From assembly GCA_012959785.1 (NCBI GenBank), contig DUCM01000013.1, forward strand, positions 1-64,000: DNA of 64,000 nucleotides. Reading direction: 5' to 3'. The notes beneath the pieces were generated by a model. The model was not told the DNA's origin. It was given only the letters and a program-made list of their open reading frames with translations, and did not search any database. Made by a program: the position numbers and the translations under genes. Shown here piece after piece: positions 18,328-26,476 of this stretch (position 1 is the first letter of the stretch; every line of letters starts with the position of its first letter). The stretch comes from Planctomycetota bacterium. GTDB taxonomy: Bacteria > Planctomycetota > UBA1135 > GCA-002686595.

Positions 18328-20893
18328 GCGGGCGCCCTGGCGTCTCTTGCGGCTGGCCCTGGCCCTCGCTGTCAGTGGGCCGCTTCTGGGCGCGCCGCAG
18401 AACGGCGATGTTCCGGGAGAAGAGCAGCCGCGGCTGCCCGCCGAGCTTGAGATCCCGGCAGCTCCGGTGCTCTCGGTGGAAGAGGCGCTGGCGTCCTTCG
18501 TGCTGGCTCCGGGGCTTGAAATCGAGTGCGTGGCCAGCGAGCCCTTGGTGGTCGACCCCGTTGATCTTGCTTTCGATGGCGAAGGGCGCGGCTGGGTGGT
18601 GGAGATGCGTGGCTACATGCCCGACATCGATGGCGGGGGTGAAGACGCTGCAAACGGGCGCGTTACCGTGTTGCACGATGAGGACGCGGACGGAGTCTTC
18701 GACAAGCGCGTGGATTTTCTTACCGGTTTGGTCATGCCGCGCGCCGTTTTGCCTTATCGCGACGGTGCCCTCGTGATCGTGCCGCCCGAGTTGCGCTTCT
18801 ACCACGACGGTGACGGTGACGGTGCCGCCGATGATTTCGAGGTGCTGGCCACCGGGCTGGGCGGCTTGCACAGCCCCGAACACGCGATCAATGCTCCCCG
18901 TTGGTCCCAGGACAACTGGATCCAGTTCTCGCACCACTCCTGGCGCTTTCGTGAGGACGAGTCCGGATGGCAGCGACAGGCCACTGCCGGCGGCGGCCAG
19001 TGGGGGCTCAGCTTTGACGCAACTGGCCGGGCTTTCTTCAACACCAACAGCGACGCTCTGCGCGGCGATGCCTACTCGTCGCACTACGCCGTGCGCAATC
19101 CCAATCACGGCCTGGCGGCGGGTACGAATCAGCGTTTGTGCAACGACCAAACCGTATGGCCCCTGGGCATGACCCCGGGCGTCAACCGCGGTTATCGCCC
19201 GGAGACTCTGCGTGATGACTACAGCTTGCGGAGCTTCACCGGCGCCTGTGCGCCTCTGATCTTCCTCGGCGACGGCTTGCCCTCTGCCTACCGCGGTCGA
19301 GCATTCGTCGCCGAACCCTGTGGCAATCTGGTCAAGTGTCTCGAGTTGCGCGAACAGGAACAGAAGGGCGGCGCGCTAGCGGCGATCCATGTTTTTGCCG
19401 GGGCAGAGTTCCTGGCCTCGAGAGACGAGCGCTTTCGTCCTGTCAGCCTGCGCAATGGTCCTGACGGCGCCTTGTATGTGGTGGATATGTACCGCGGCGT
19501 GATTCAGCACCGGTTGTTCGTGACTTCCTGGTTGCGTGCCCAGGTCGAGGCGCGCGGCCTTGCCACGCCCCTCGGTCTTGGGCGCATCTGGAGAATTTCT
19601 GCTGAAGGAGAAGCGCGCAAGCGGGCGCCCGCTTTGGGTCAGGCGAGTTGGACAGAATTGGTTGCGGAACTCGGCCATTCGAACGGTTGGCGTCGCATCA
19701 CCGCTCAACAGGTGATCGTGGAGGAGGGCGTGGGTGATAGCGATGCCATCGAGCTCTGTCGTCAAGCAGTGGCCGAGCGGCCCACTGCTTTGGCTCGTGT
19801 GCACGGGCTTTGGGCTCTTGCGGGTCTCGGTGCCCTGGACCCAGTCTCGGTGCTCGCTGGTCTTTCGGACACGGATGGGGGCGTGCGCCTTGCGGCCCTG
19901 CGATGTGGCGAGGCGTTGCTTGCCACGGGAGACAAGGAGATCCTCGCCCGCGTCGCCGCCATCGCTCGTGGGGCTGATGTCCGTCTTGCTCATCAGGCGC
20001 GGCTCTCTCTCGGCGAGGCTCACACGATTTCCGCCACCGCAGTCATGGTTGAGTTGGCGCGGGAGGATGTCTCCACGGCCTTCTTGCGTTCGGCGTTGAT
20101 CTCCGGTTTGCACGGCGAGGAACTCGAGTTTCTGACCGAGCTACTTGGCGAGACCGGTTGGGAGCAGCCCATTGAGGGTCGTTTCCAATTCGTCGAGTTA
20201 CTCGCTCGCTGTGTGGCCCGCGAGGGCCGTTCGGATCGCATCGAGTTGCTCCTGGGGCTTTTGCTGCGAGGCCTGGAAGGGAATGCTTGGCATGCGTCCG
20301 CCGTGGTGCGCGGACTTCTCGCCGGTCGCCCCCTGGGTCCTCTGGGCCAGCCGGCATCAATTCGTCTCATTTCCCAGCCCGCTGCCCTCACAGTTCTTGT
20401 CGATAAGGCCCGAGGCCCGAGTGGCGAGGAGTTGGAACAGCTCATTGGTGCCCTGACCTGGCCCGGCGGGCCCGGCGCCGATGGTCAGGATGTGCGTCCG
20501 CTGACGCCCCAAGAGCTTTCGCGTTTTGAGCGTGGCCGCCTGCTTTACGCCGAGGTTTGCCGTGCCTGCCATGGCAGCTCAGGTCTCGGCGAAGCTGGCA
20601 AGGCCCCGCCTCTGCGCAATTCGCCCTGGCTGCTGGGTTCGAAGAAGACCCCCATCCGCATCCTTGTCGGCGGCATGCGCGGCCCCATCGAGTTCAACGG
20701 CCAGCGCTGGGACCTCGAGATGCCCGTCTACCAACCCAGCCCCGCCCATGTCGCCGCCGTCCTAACCTACGCCCGCCGCGAGTGGGGTCACGGCGCCGAT
20801 CCCATCACCGCCGCCGATGTCTTGGAAGTCGCAGAAAACGCTGAAAAGCGCACGAGCCCCTGGACCGTCGAGGAATTGGCCGCAAGTGACTGA
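18281..20893 (+). CDS. PVC-type membrane-bound dehydrogenase with HEAT repeats and C-terminal cytochrome c
   Basis: The 870-residue protein has the architecture typical of Planctomycetes and Verrucomicrobia. It has a signal sequence ([17 protein letters not shown]) and an N-terminal beta-propeller dehydrogenase-like domain ([38 protein letters not shown]). An Ala/Leu-rich HEAT-like middle spans about 440-650. Near residue 760 is a single heme c site, CRACH, followed by [10 protein letters not shown]. It is presumably an exported sugar- or alcohol-oxidising electron donor to the respiratory chain; the substrate is unknown. The start is uncertain: the ATG at 18281 overlaps acnB by 47 bp, and an in-frame TTG at 18314 would reduce the overlap. 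Confidence 0.85.
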   Translation: MSSSRAPRGSRLKQAKRAPWRLLRLALALAVSGPLLGAPQNGDVPGEEQPRLPAELEIPAAPVLSVEEALASFVLAPGLEIECVASEPLVVDPVDLAFDGEGRGWVVEMRGYMPDIDGGGEDAANGRVTVLHDEDADGVFDKRVDFLTGLVMPRAVLPYRDGALVIVPPELRFYHDGDGDGAADDFEVLATGLGGLHSPEHAINAPRWSQDNWIQFSHHSWRFREDESGWQRQATAGGGQWGLSFDATGRAFFNTNSDALRGDAYSSHYAVRNPNHGLAAGTNQRLCNDQTVWPLGMTPGVNRGYRPETLRDDYSLRSFTGACAPLIFLGDGLPSAYRGRAFVAEPCGNLVKCLELREQEQKGGALAAIHVFAGAEFLASRDERFRPVSLRNGPDGALYVVDMYRGVIQHRLFVTSWLRAQVEARGLATPLGLGRIWRISAEGEARKRAPALGQASWTELVAELGHSNGWRRITAQQVIVEEGVGDSDAIELCRQAVAERPTALARVHGLWALAGLGALDPVSVLAGLSDTDGGVRLAALRCGEALLATGDKEILARVAAIARGADVRLAHQARLSLGEAHTISATAVMVELAREDVSTAFLRSALISGLHGEELEFLTELLGETGWEQPIEGRFQFVELLARCVAREGRSDRIELLLGLLLRGLEGNAWHASAVVRGLLAGRPLGPLGQPASIRLISQPAALTVLVDKARGPSGEELEQLIGALTWPGGPGADGQDVRPLTPQELSRFERGRLLYAEVCRACHGSSGLGEAGKAPPLRNSPWLLGSKKTPIRILVGGMRGPIEFNGQRWDLEMPVYQPSPAHVAAVLTYARREWGHGADPITAADVLEVAENAEKRTSPWTVEELAASD

Positions 20894-20896
20894 ACC

Positions 20897-20963
20897 GTAC
20901 CAGGTACTCCGCCACTGATGTTCCGTACCAGGTACGGAACATCAGTGGCGGAGTACCTGGTAC
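20897..20963. repeat. Perfect 67-bp palindrome between convergent genes
   Basis: Two 33-nt arms (20897-20929 and 20931-20963) are exact reverse complements around a single A at 20930. The 11-mer GTACCAGGTAC occurs at both ends of the left arm and in inverted form at the far right, so the structure is built from a smaller repeat. Related GGTACCGAAG units follow at about 20960-20980. It lies 3 bp after the stop of the cytochrome gene and 74 bp before the stop of the convergent protease gene. It could act as a bidirectional terminator, but there is no T-run. It could also be a REP-like mobile palindrome. Confidence 0.9.
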
Positions 20964-21036
20964 CGAAGGCGGGTACCGAAGCCGAGGCGCCGAGCTGTGG
21001 GTGCGAGAGGGCCATGGTCCTCTGCCCTCGAATAAC

Positions 21037-23490
21037 TCAGGGGCAGAAGCTCACCCGCAAGGCGTTGGAGAGGTTGAAAGTGAAATTGGCTCCGGCCGCG
21101 TCGCGATACCAGAACTGAAAACTCCACTCCGTTCCGTCCGCCAGTTGTCCAAAACCTGAGTTGGCGGGAGCGGCCTGAAAATCGATCGTGTGGAACGCAT
21201 CACCAAGGAAATCCGCTTGCACCACCGGCAGGCGGAAGATGCCCACGGATCCGGAGCCCACGCAGCGGAAACCGTCTCCGAAGGGGACCTGCGCATGGTT
21301 GGGACCGTAGTAGAAGATCCCGAACTGGTTGGCGGGAATGTTGTGGGCGAAGAGCGTGAAGTCCCCAGCCCAGACACTCTGCGTGCCCCAGTAGCCGATG
21401 CCGGCGCCCTGATTGCTGACGCTGTTGGGTGCGCCGACGCAGTACACCTCGGGGGTCTTGCAGGTACGCGTCACTCGAGCGGGATTGGCGAAGAGAAAGG
21501 CGATTTGGTCCGCCGTCAACTCTCCGTCATAAACCTGGATGTCGTCGAGGGATCCCGAGAAGAACGAGTCCTCTCCATTCGCTGAGCCGACGAACCAGTC
21601 AGCACCTGCCGGTCCCGTGTAGCTGCCTGCCGCTGCGGTAGAGGCCAGGACTCCGTCGACATAGAAACGCACCTCGCCTCCAGCTTGGGAGGTGACCGCG
21701 ATGTGCGACCACTGACCCGTGGGCAAGGAAACCGAGGAAGTGCTGTCGAAGGGGGTTGTGGTGCTGAGCCGTGGGTTGGTGCCGTCGAGTCCCACCGACC
21801 AGCTGCCGGGGTTGCCGAAAATCACTTGCCAGCCGCTAGCGCCCGTGGGCTGCACCCAGGCCGCAAGCGAAAAGCGCATGCGCGTGGGATCCGTGGCCCG
21901 CGGTCCGGAAAGCCGTCCGTAGTCATCTATTCCGTCGAAGAGCACCGCTGTCAGGCACTCCGGCCGGGCTCCTGGCTGACCGCCCGCGGGGCCGCCAAAG
22001 AAGGTGCCCGAGGATGCGCCCGGTGCCGAGTCCAGGAGATTGAAAACCGCACTTGAGTCCAGCCTCAAGTGCGCACTGATCTCCACATTGTCGTCCTGCA
22101 CCACCACCGTCACCTCGGCCGCATTGGTAAGGGAGGTGCCATCCATGACGGTGTAGGAAAAGGTGTCGATGCCTTCCCACCCCGGGAGCGGAGCGAGGAT
22201 CAACTCGTCGCCCCCATTGCTGCCGCTGCCCACCGAAATGCTGACCGTCCCGCCCACCGCGCTAGTGGCGTCGAAAGCAGACACGATCAGTGAGTCGCAA
22301 TTCCCGTCGTGGTCGTTGGCGAGGACATCGATGACGAGATCGCCGCCGACTTCCTCGTCGGGCAAGGGCGTGGGCGGCAAGGGCGTGGGGAGGCCGGGGC
22401 CGTCCACCACGCAGGGCCTGCTGGCCGCGTAGTTCCTGATCAGCGCCGCGGTGATGGGGCCGAAGGCATTGCATGCGCCACACATCCAGAAGCATCCGCT
22501 CGTGTCCAGACAATGGGGAGCGCTCCAGTTGTGACCGAGTTCGTGGCCCATGATGCCCGTCTCGGAGGACAAGTTGCCCGTGCTCCAGGTCCAGGCGTAC
22601 CCCCAAGTTGGAGAGCAGACAACGGACAGGTAGGCGAGGCCGACGATGTTGTCGGAGAGCGGCCGCGAAGTCAAGAGGTGAGCCATGTCGCGCACCACTC
22701 CAGTTTGCTGGGTCTGCCAGTGGTTGACGAAGTCGTCGAGCAATCCACTGGTGCCCGGAGTGGAGTAGGGGTCGGGCTCGGTGGAGCGCACGATGAGGGT
22801 GCTGATTTCGTGGCGGATGAGCACATCCCGTGCGAAACCAAAGTTCACCGCGTTCAGGATCGCCTCGATGTGCTGCACCGTGGCGGCCGTGGTGGGGTTG
22901 ATCAGGAAGTACTCGTGGTCGGTGTCAAAGGCGAGGTCAGCCACACGCAAGCAGCCAGCCCCGAGGCCGAGGTTGCCTGTGGACTGGGGCTCCAAAGGCG
23001 CGTGGCCCTCAGGCGTGGGCAGTGCCCGACAATTGGCCGGATCAAAACCGCCGGAGAGGTCCTCGTGCACCCACTGTAGATTCTCGTGGGGCACGGCACC
23101 TTCACCCCGGCGCCGTTCGATCCAGATCTCGGTGCCCCCCGGTGCTTGCACAAAGCCCTCGATGCGCCCGTCGACGAACGCGATGGCTGCGCCGCGCTCG
23201 GGGGCGCCAACCACATGGCCATGATAGGTCGCCGGCGGCGGCGGATCGAACGCGATCAGTTCGCCCTGGGCACCGGTCTCCAGCACTTCATAGGCCACCG
23301 ATCGAATCGGGCTGCGCTGAAGTTGAACGGCGATCTGCTCTCCCTGCCAGTCGAGTGTGAGCACCCAGCGCTCGGGCCTTGCCAGGGGCAGTTCGAAGGC
23401 CTGCCATTCGCCCTGGGAGGTGGCGGGGGAGGCCGGAGCCGCGCCAGTCGATGCAAAACCAGCGAGGAGAAGGGAGAGGGCTAAGAACAT
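21037..23490 (-). CDS. Secreted zinc metalloprotease with cadherin-like, LamG-like and shared C-terminal domains
   Basis: The protein has 817 residues and a signal peptide (MFLALSLLLAGFASTGAAPA). The catalytic site HELGHNWSAPH (near residue 315) is the HExxHxxGxxH-type zinc motif of reprolysin/M12B-like metzincins, with Ala in place of the usual Gly. After a Pro-rich linker (~380) comes a cadherin-like segment (VIDVLANDHDGNCDS, DTFSYTVMDGTSLTNAAEVT). A LamG/concanavalin-like domain follows at about 475-665 (FSLAAWVQPTG, GSLDDIQVYDGEL). The last ~135 residues form the C-terminal domain shared with the proteins at 26477-28750 and 33378-34379. It probably degrades extracellular protein and may be kept at the surface by its C-terminus (inference). 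Confidence 0.85.
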   Translation of the reverse strand: MFLALSLLLAGFASTGAAPASPATSQGEWQAFELPLARPERWVLTLDWQGEQIAVQLQRSPIRSVAYEVLETGAQGELIAFDPPPPATYHGHVVGAPERGAAIAFVDGRIEGFVQAPGGTEIWIERRRGEGAVPHENLQWVHEDLSGGFDPANCRALPTPEGHAPLEPQSTGNLGLGAGCLRVADLAFDTDHEYFLINPTTAATVQHIEAILNAVNFGFARDVLIRHEISTLIVRSTEPDPYSTPGTSGLLDDFVNHWQTQQTGVVRDMAHLLTSRPLSDNIVGLAYLSVVCSPTWGYAWTWSTGNLSSETGIMGHELGHNWSAPHCLDTSGCFWMCGACNAFGPITAALIRNYAASRPCVVDGPGLPTPLPPTPLPDEEVGGDLVIDVLANDHDGNCDSLIVSAFDATSAVGGTVSISVGSGSNGGDELILAPLPGWEGIDTFSYTVMDGTSLTNAAEVTVVVQDDNVEISAHLRLDSSAVFNLLDSAPGASSGTFFGGPAGGQPGARPECLTAVLFDGIDDYGRLSGPRATDPTRMRFSLAAWVQPTGASGWQVIFGNPGSWSVGLDGTNPRLSTTTPFDSTSSVSLPTGQWSHIAVTSQAGGEVRFYVDGVLASTAAAGSYTGPAGADWFVGSANGEDSFFSGSLDDIQVYDGELTADQIAFLFANPARVTRTCKTPEVYCVGAPNSVSNQGAGIGYWGTQSVWAGDFTLFAHNIPANQFGIFYYGPNHAQVPFGDGFRCVGSGSVGIFRLPVVQADFLGDAFHTIDFQAAPANSGFGQLADGTEWSFQFWYRDAAGANFTFNLSNALRVSFCP

Positions 23491-23604
23491 GTTGGCTTGG
23501 TGGATTGATCTACCGGGCTAGCTACTGAGCTAGTGGGCCGTGTGCTGGGGGACTTTCTCTATTGTAGCTGGTTTCGAGGTTCTTGCCGGGAGTATGGTGC
23601 CCGC

Positions 23605-23928
23605 ATGACTTCTCAAGAGAGCGCCAAGGCGTCGCCCCGCAGCCCCCGCCCTCCTGCTGGTGGCCTCTGTCCAGCTGTTAGAGCCCGCTATTGGCGCCGC
23701 AACCTGCGCCTGGTAGTTTCCTTGTTGGCGATCTGGGCCAGCGTTTCTTTTGGCTGTGGCATCTTGTTGCACCGCTGGCTGGATCAGTGGCAGGTTCCCG
23801 GCAGCGGTTTTCCCCTGGGGTTCTGGTTTGCCCAGCAGGGCTCCATCCTGGTCTTCATCGGCCTGGTCTTTTTCTACGCGCGCCGCATGAACGCTCTCGA
23901 TGCCGAGTTCGGCGTTCAAGAGGAGTAG
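23605..23928 (+). CDS. Sodium/substrate symporter small subunit (DUF4212 type)
   Basis: The 107-residue protein has two transmembrane helices and the family pattern ARYWRRNLRLVVSLLAIWA, then FPLGFWFAQQGSILVFI and YARRMNALDAEF. This small subunit is always found next to a solute:sodium symporter large subunit, which begins 3 bp downstream. The ATG at 23605 is chosen because the family usually starts with a polar stretch just before the RYW motif. Confidence 0.9.
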   Translation: MTSQESAKASPRSPRPPAGGLCPAVRARYWRRNLRLVVSLLAIWASVSFGCGILLHRWLDQWQVPGSGFPLGFWFAQQGSILVFIGLVFFYARRMNALDAEFGVQEE

Positions 23929-23930
23929 CC

Positions 23931-25631
23931 ATGGGAATCCAAGCCTGGACCTTCGTTCTGATCGGCCTCTCCTTCGCCCTCTACATCGGCGTGGCGATTT
24001 GGAGTCGAGCGGGAAGCACGCGGGAGTTCTACGTGGCTGGTGGCGGCGTACCGCCGGTGGCCAACGGCATGGCCACCGCAGCGGATTGGATGAGCGCGGC
24101 ATCGTTCATCTCCATGGCCGGAGCGATTTCCGTCCTGGGTTACGACGGTTCCGTTTACCTCATGGGGTGGACCGGGGGGTATGTGCTCCTGGCGCTGCTC
24201 CTCGCCCCCTACTTGCGCAAGTTCGGCAAGTACACGATCCCCGATTTTGTGGGAGACCGCTACGAGTCCCAGGTGGCGCGGGTCGTTGCCGTGGCTTGTG
24301 CCATATTCGTCTCGTTCACCTATGTGGCCGGCCAGATGCAGGGTGTGGGTATTGTGCTCTCGCGCTTTCTTGAGGTGCCTTCCACTACGGGCGTCATGAT
24401 CGGCATGGGCATCGTGTTTTTCTACGCAGTGCTCGGGGGCATGAAGGGCATCACCTACACCCAGGTGGCGCAGTACTGCGTACTGATTTGCGCCTACCTC
24501 GTGCCAGCGATTTTTCTCTCGATTCAAATGGTGGGCACGCCCATTCCGCAGTTGGGCCTCGGGGGCTTCTTGGCCGACGGCACGCCGCTCCTTGAGCGAC
24601 TCAACGAGTTGCACCACGACCTGGGTTTCGCCTCCTACACCGATGGTTCACGCAGCATGACGGATGTGTTTTTTATCACTGCGGCTTTGATGGTCGGCAC
24701 CGCTGGGCTGCCCCATGTCATCGTGCGCTTCTACACCGTGCCGCGGGTGCGCGACGCCCGTCGTAGCGTGGGATGGGCACTTGTGTTTATCGCTCTGCTC
24801 TACACCGCGGCTCCCGCCGTAGCCGCCTTCGCCCGCACTAACCTCTTGACGACCGTCAACAACCAGAGCTATGCCGACATGCCCGACTGGTTCAGCAAGT
24901 GGGAAACCACCGGGCTCGTGAAGTTCGATGACAAGAACGGCGATGGCTTGATTCAGTATGTCGGCCCCGCGTCCAAGGTGCAGAACGAGCTCATTGTTCA
25001 TAAGGACATCATGGTCTTGGCCAATCCGGAGATTGCAGGTCTGCCCGATTGGGTCGTGGCCCTCGTGGCGGCGGGTGCGCTGGCCGCGGCACTTTCCACT
25101 GCAGCAGGGCTCTTGCTCGTGGTCTCAAGCGCCATCAGCCACGATCTCCTGAAGCGCACCTTCATGCCCAGGATCTCCGAGCGGGGCGAGTTGTTGGCGG
25201 CGCGCATTTCGGCTGGTGTGGCCGTTTTCGTTGCGGGTTGGTTCGGCGTTCATCCCCCAGGCTTTGTGGCCGAGGTGGTGGCTTTTGCCTTTGGCCTGGC
25301 CGCTTCGTCGTTTTTCCCGGTGCTGCTCATGGGCATCTTCACCAAACGCATGAATCGCGCAGGCGCTATTTCCGGGATGTTGGCGGGAATTGTCTTCACT
25401 GCGGGCTACATCCTGTGGTTCAAGTTCCTGCATCCCGAACTCTCCCATTCCGAAAACTGGTGGTGGGGGATTTCTCCCGAGGGCATCGGCGCCGTGGGCA
25501 TGCTGGTCAACTTCGCCGTTGCTGGCGTCGTGCATCAGTTCTTCCCGCCCCCTTCTGCCGCCATTCAGCAACTCGTGGAGGATATTCGCGTGCCGAAAGG
25601 CTCAGGCCCTGCCCACGAGATTGAAGCCTGA
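23931..25631 (+). CDS. Solute:sodium symporter large subunit (ActP-like)
   Basis: The 566-residue membrane protein belongs to the SSS family in the branch paired with DUF4212 subunits. Family segments include FYVAGGGVPPVANGMATAAD, WMSAASFISMAG, GKYTIPDFVGDRY and ALSTAAGLLLVVSSAISHDL. About 13 transmembrane helices are expected. Related proteins import acetate or other short monocarboxylates with sodium; the substrate here is inferred only from family. A polar insert near residues 300-360 carries an EF-hand-like stretch (DDKNGDGLI), often seen in this branch. The gap to the small subunit is 2 bp. Confidence 0.9.
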   Translation: MGIQAWTFVLIGLSFALYIGVAIWSRAGSTREFYVAGGGVPPVANGMATAADWMSAASFISMAGAISVLGYDGSVYLMGWTGGYVLLALLLAPYLRKFGKYTIPDFVGDRYESQVARVVAVACAIFVSFTYVAGQMQGVGIVLSRFLEVPSTTGVMIGMGIVFFYAVLGGMKGITYTQVAQYCVLICAYLVPAIFLSIQMVGTPIPQLGLGGFLADGTPLLERLNELHHDLGFASYTDGSRSMTDVFFITAALMVGTAGLPHVIVRFYTVPRVRDARRSVGWALVFIALLYTAAPAVAAFARTNLLTTVNNQSYADMPDWFSKWETTGLVKFDDKNGDGLIQYVGPASKVQNELIVHKDIMVLANPEIAGLPDWVVALVAAGALAAALSTAAGLLLVVSSAISHDLLKRTFMPRISERGELLAARISAGVAVFVAGWFGVHPPGFVAEVVAFAFGLAASSFFPVLLMGIFTKRMNRAGAISGMLAGIVFTAGYILWFKFLHPELSHSENWWWGISPEGIGAVGMLVNFAVAGVVHQFFPPPSAAIQQLVEDIRVPKGSGPAHEIEA

Positions 25632-25738
25632 TAGGCATGCCGCAGGGCACCCTTCCAATTGAATGTAGCGCGCCTCTGGGAAATGGATTTAGCGGCCAAT
25701 GATTGGAATTTAGGTGCGGAGACGATACACTTCCGGAC

Positions 25739-25763
25739 TTCGTATTCGACAGACGGATACGAA
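25739..25763 (+). promoter_or_regulatory. Small inverted repeat upstream of the histone-H1-like gene
   Basis: TTCGTAT (25739-25745) and ATACGAA (25757-25763) are exact inverted repeats 11 nt apart, 44 bp before the start codon. This leader is visibly more AT-rich than its surroundings. It could be a protein binding site or a 5' UTR hairpin; the evidence is structural only. Confidence 0.35.
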
Positions 25764-25807
25764 TCATCCCCCAAGCAGCTCCCCCAAGCAAATAGAGAAA
25801 TAGACCC

Positions 25808-26302
25808 ATGCCCAAAGCAACCATTGAAGATCAAATTCAGGCCAAGCTAGAGAGCTTTACCGCCGAGTTGAATGGTCTCGTCCGAAAAGCAGCTCTCGAA
25901 GCCGTGCAAGACGCCCTGGGCGGTGCGTCATCGGGATCCTCTGGTTCCACGCGCCGTAAGCCCGGACCCAAGCCTGGCCGCAAGGACGGTCCCAAGGGCC
26001 GTATCCGTCGCACCACGGCGGACCTCGAAAAACTCTCGGGTACCATCCACGGCTACATCAAGAGCCACGGCGGTTCGCGCCTGGAAGCGATCTCCGAAGG
26101 CTTGGGTGTTGCTTCGAAGGAGCTCAAGAAGCCGATCATGGACATGCTCGCAGGACGGCAGTTGCGCAAGACGGGCCAGAAGCGCGGCACCCAGTACTAC
26201 ACCAAAGGCTCGGGCGCCACAAAGGCACCGACTCGCAAGAAAGCAACAACTCGCAAGAAGGCAACAACTCGCAAGAAGGCTGGCCGCCGCAAGCAGAACT
26301 GA
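25808..26302 (+). CDS. Histone-H1-like DNA-binding protein
   Basis: The 164-residue basic protein probably binds DNA. Residues 1-40 look like an amphipathic or coiled-coil dimerisation helix. A Pro/Gly/Lys-rich AT-hook-like linker follows (KPGPKPGRKDGPKGR). Then comes a small helical module (RRTTADLEKLSGTIHGYIK, LEAISEGLGVASKELKKPI) that fits a winged helix, ending LRKTGQKRGTQYY. Similar modules are widespread in Myxococcota and planctomycete proteins without assigned function. The C-terminus is a histone-H1-like Lys/Arg/Thr/Ala tail made of repeats of ATTRKK. It may be a nucleoid protein. Confidence 0.75.
   Translation: MPKATIEDQIQAKLESFTAELNGLVRKAALEAVQDALGGASSGSSGSTRRKPGPKPGRKDGPKGRIRRTTADLEKLSGTIHGYIKSHGGSRLEAISEGLGVASKELKKPIMDMLAGRQLRKTGQKRGTQYYTKGSGATKAPTRKKATTRKKATTRKKAGRRKQN
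26231..26281 (+). repeat. 18-nt tandem repeat encoding the basic tail
   Basis: The unit beginning ACTCGCAAGAA repeats at 26231, 26249 and 26267, nearly identical at the DNA level. It encodes the TRKKAT repeats of the H1-like protein. Copy number could change by slippage without breaking the frame. Confidence 0.85.
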
Positions 26303-26364
26303 TCGACTTCCCGGTGATGGCAGCGGGCGATTCGCCGGCTCGTCGGGAACCCAAGTCAATCAGT

Positions 26365-26422
26365 CGGGCCCCCACACGGCTCCAGGAGCGTTTCAAACGT
26401 ACCAGGGACCTGTGGGGGCCCG
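26365..26422 (+). terminator. GC-rich inverted repeat, possible terminator or leader hairpin
   Basis: A 12-bp exact inverted repeat, CGGGCCCCCACA at 26365-26376 and its complement at 26411-26422, has a 34-nt loop. It sits 62 bp after the H1-like gene and 54 bp before the phosphodiesterase gene. No T-run follows, so intrinsic termination is uncertain. Confidence 0.4.
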
Positions 26423-26466
26423 GCTCATGGAATGCGGCAGCGGGGATGCAGGTCATGGGGTAATCT

Positions 26467-26471
26467 GGAGG
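26467..26471 (+). promoter_or_regulatory. Ribosome binding site of the phosphodiesterase gene
   Basis: GGAGG ends 5 nt before the ATG at 26477. An in-frame ATG at 26432 has no such site, and the protein from 26477 starts with a clean signal peptide. Confidence 0.6.
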
Positions 26472-26476
26472 TCACC

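Noticed and set aside
23518-23533. Short palindrome (CTAGCT/AGCTAG) upstream of the symporter genes
   Set aside because: Six-bp arms are expected by chance at this scale, and it overlaps no promoter element that I can identify.
26221-26281. Tandem repeats considered as a CRISPR-like array
   Set aside because: The 18-nt units are contiguous without spacers and encode the basic tail of a protein.
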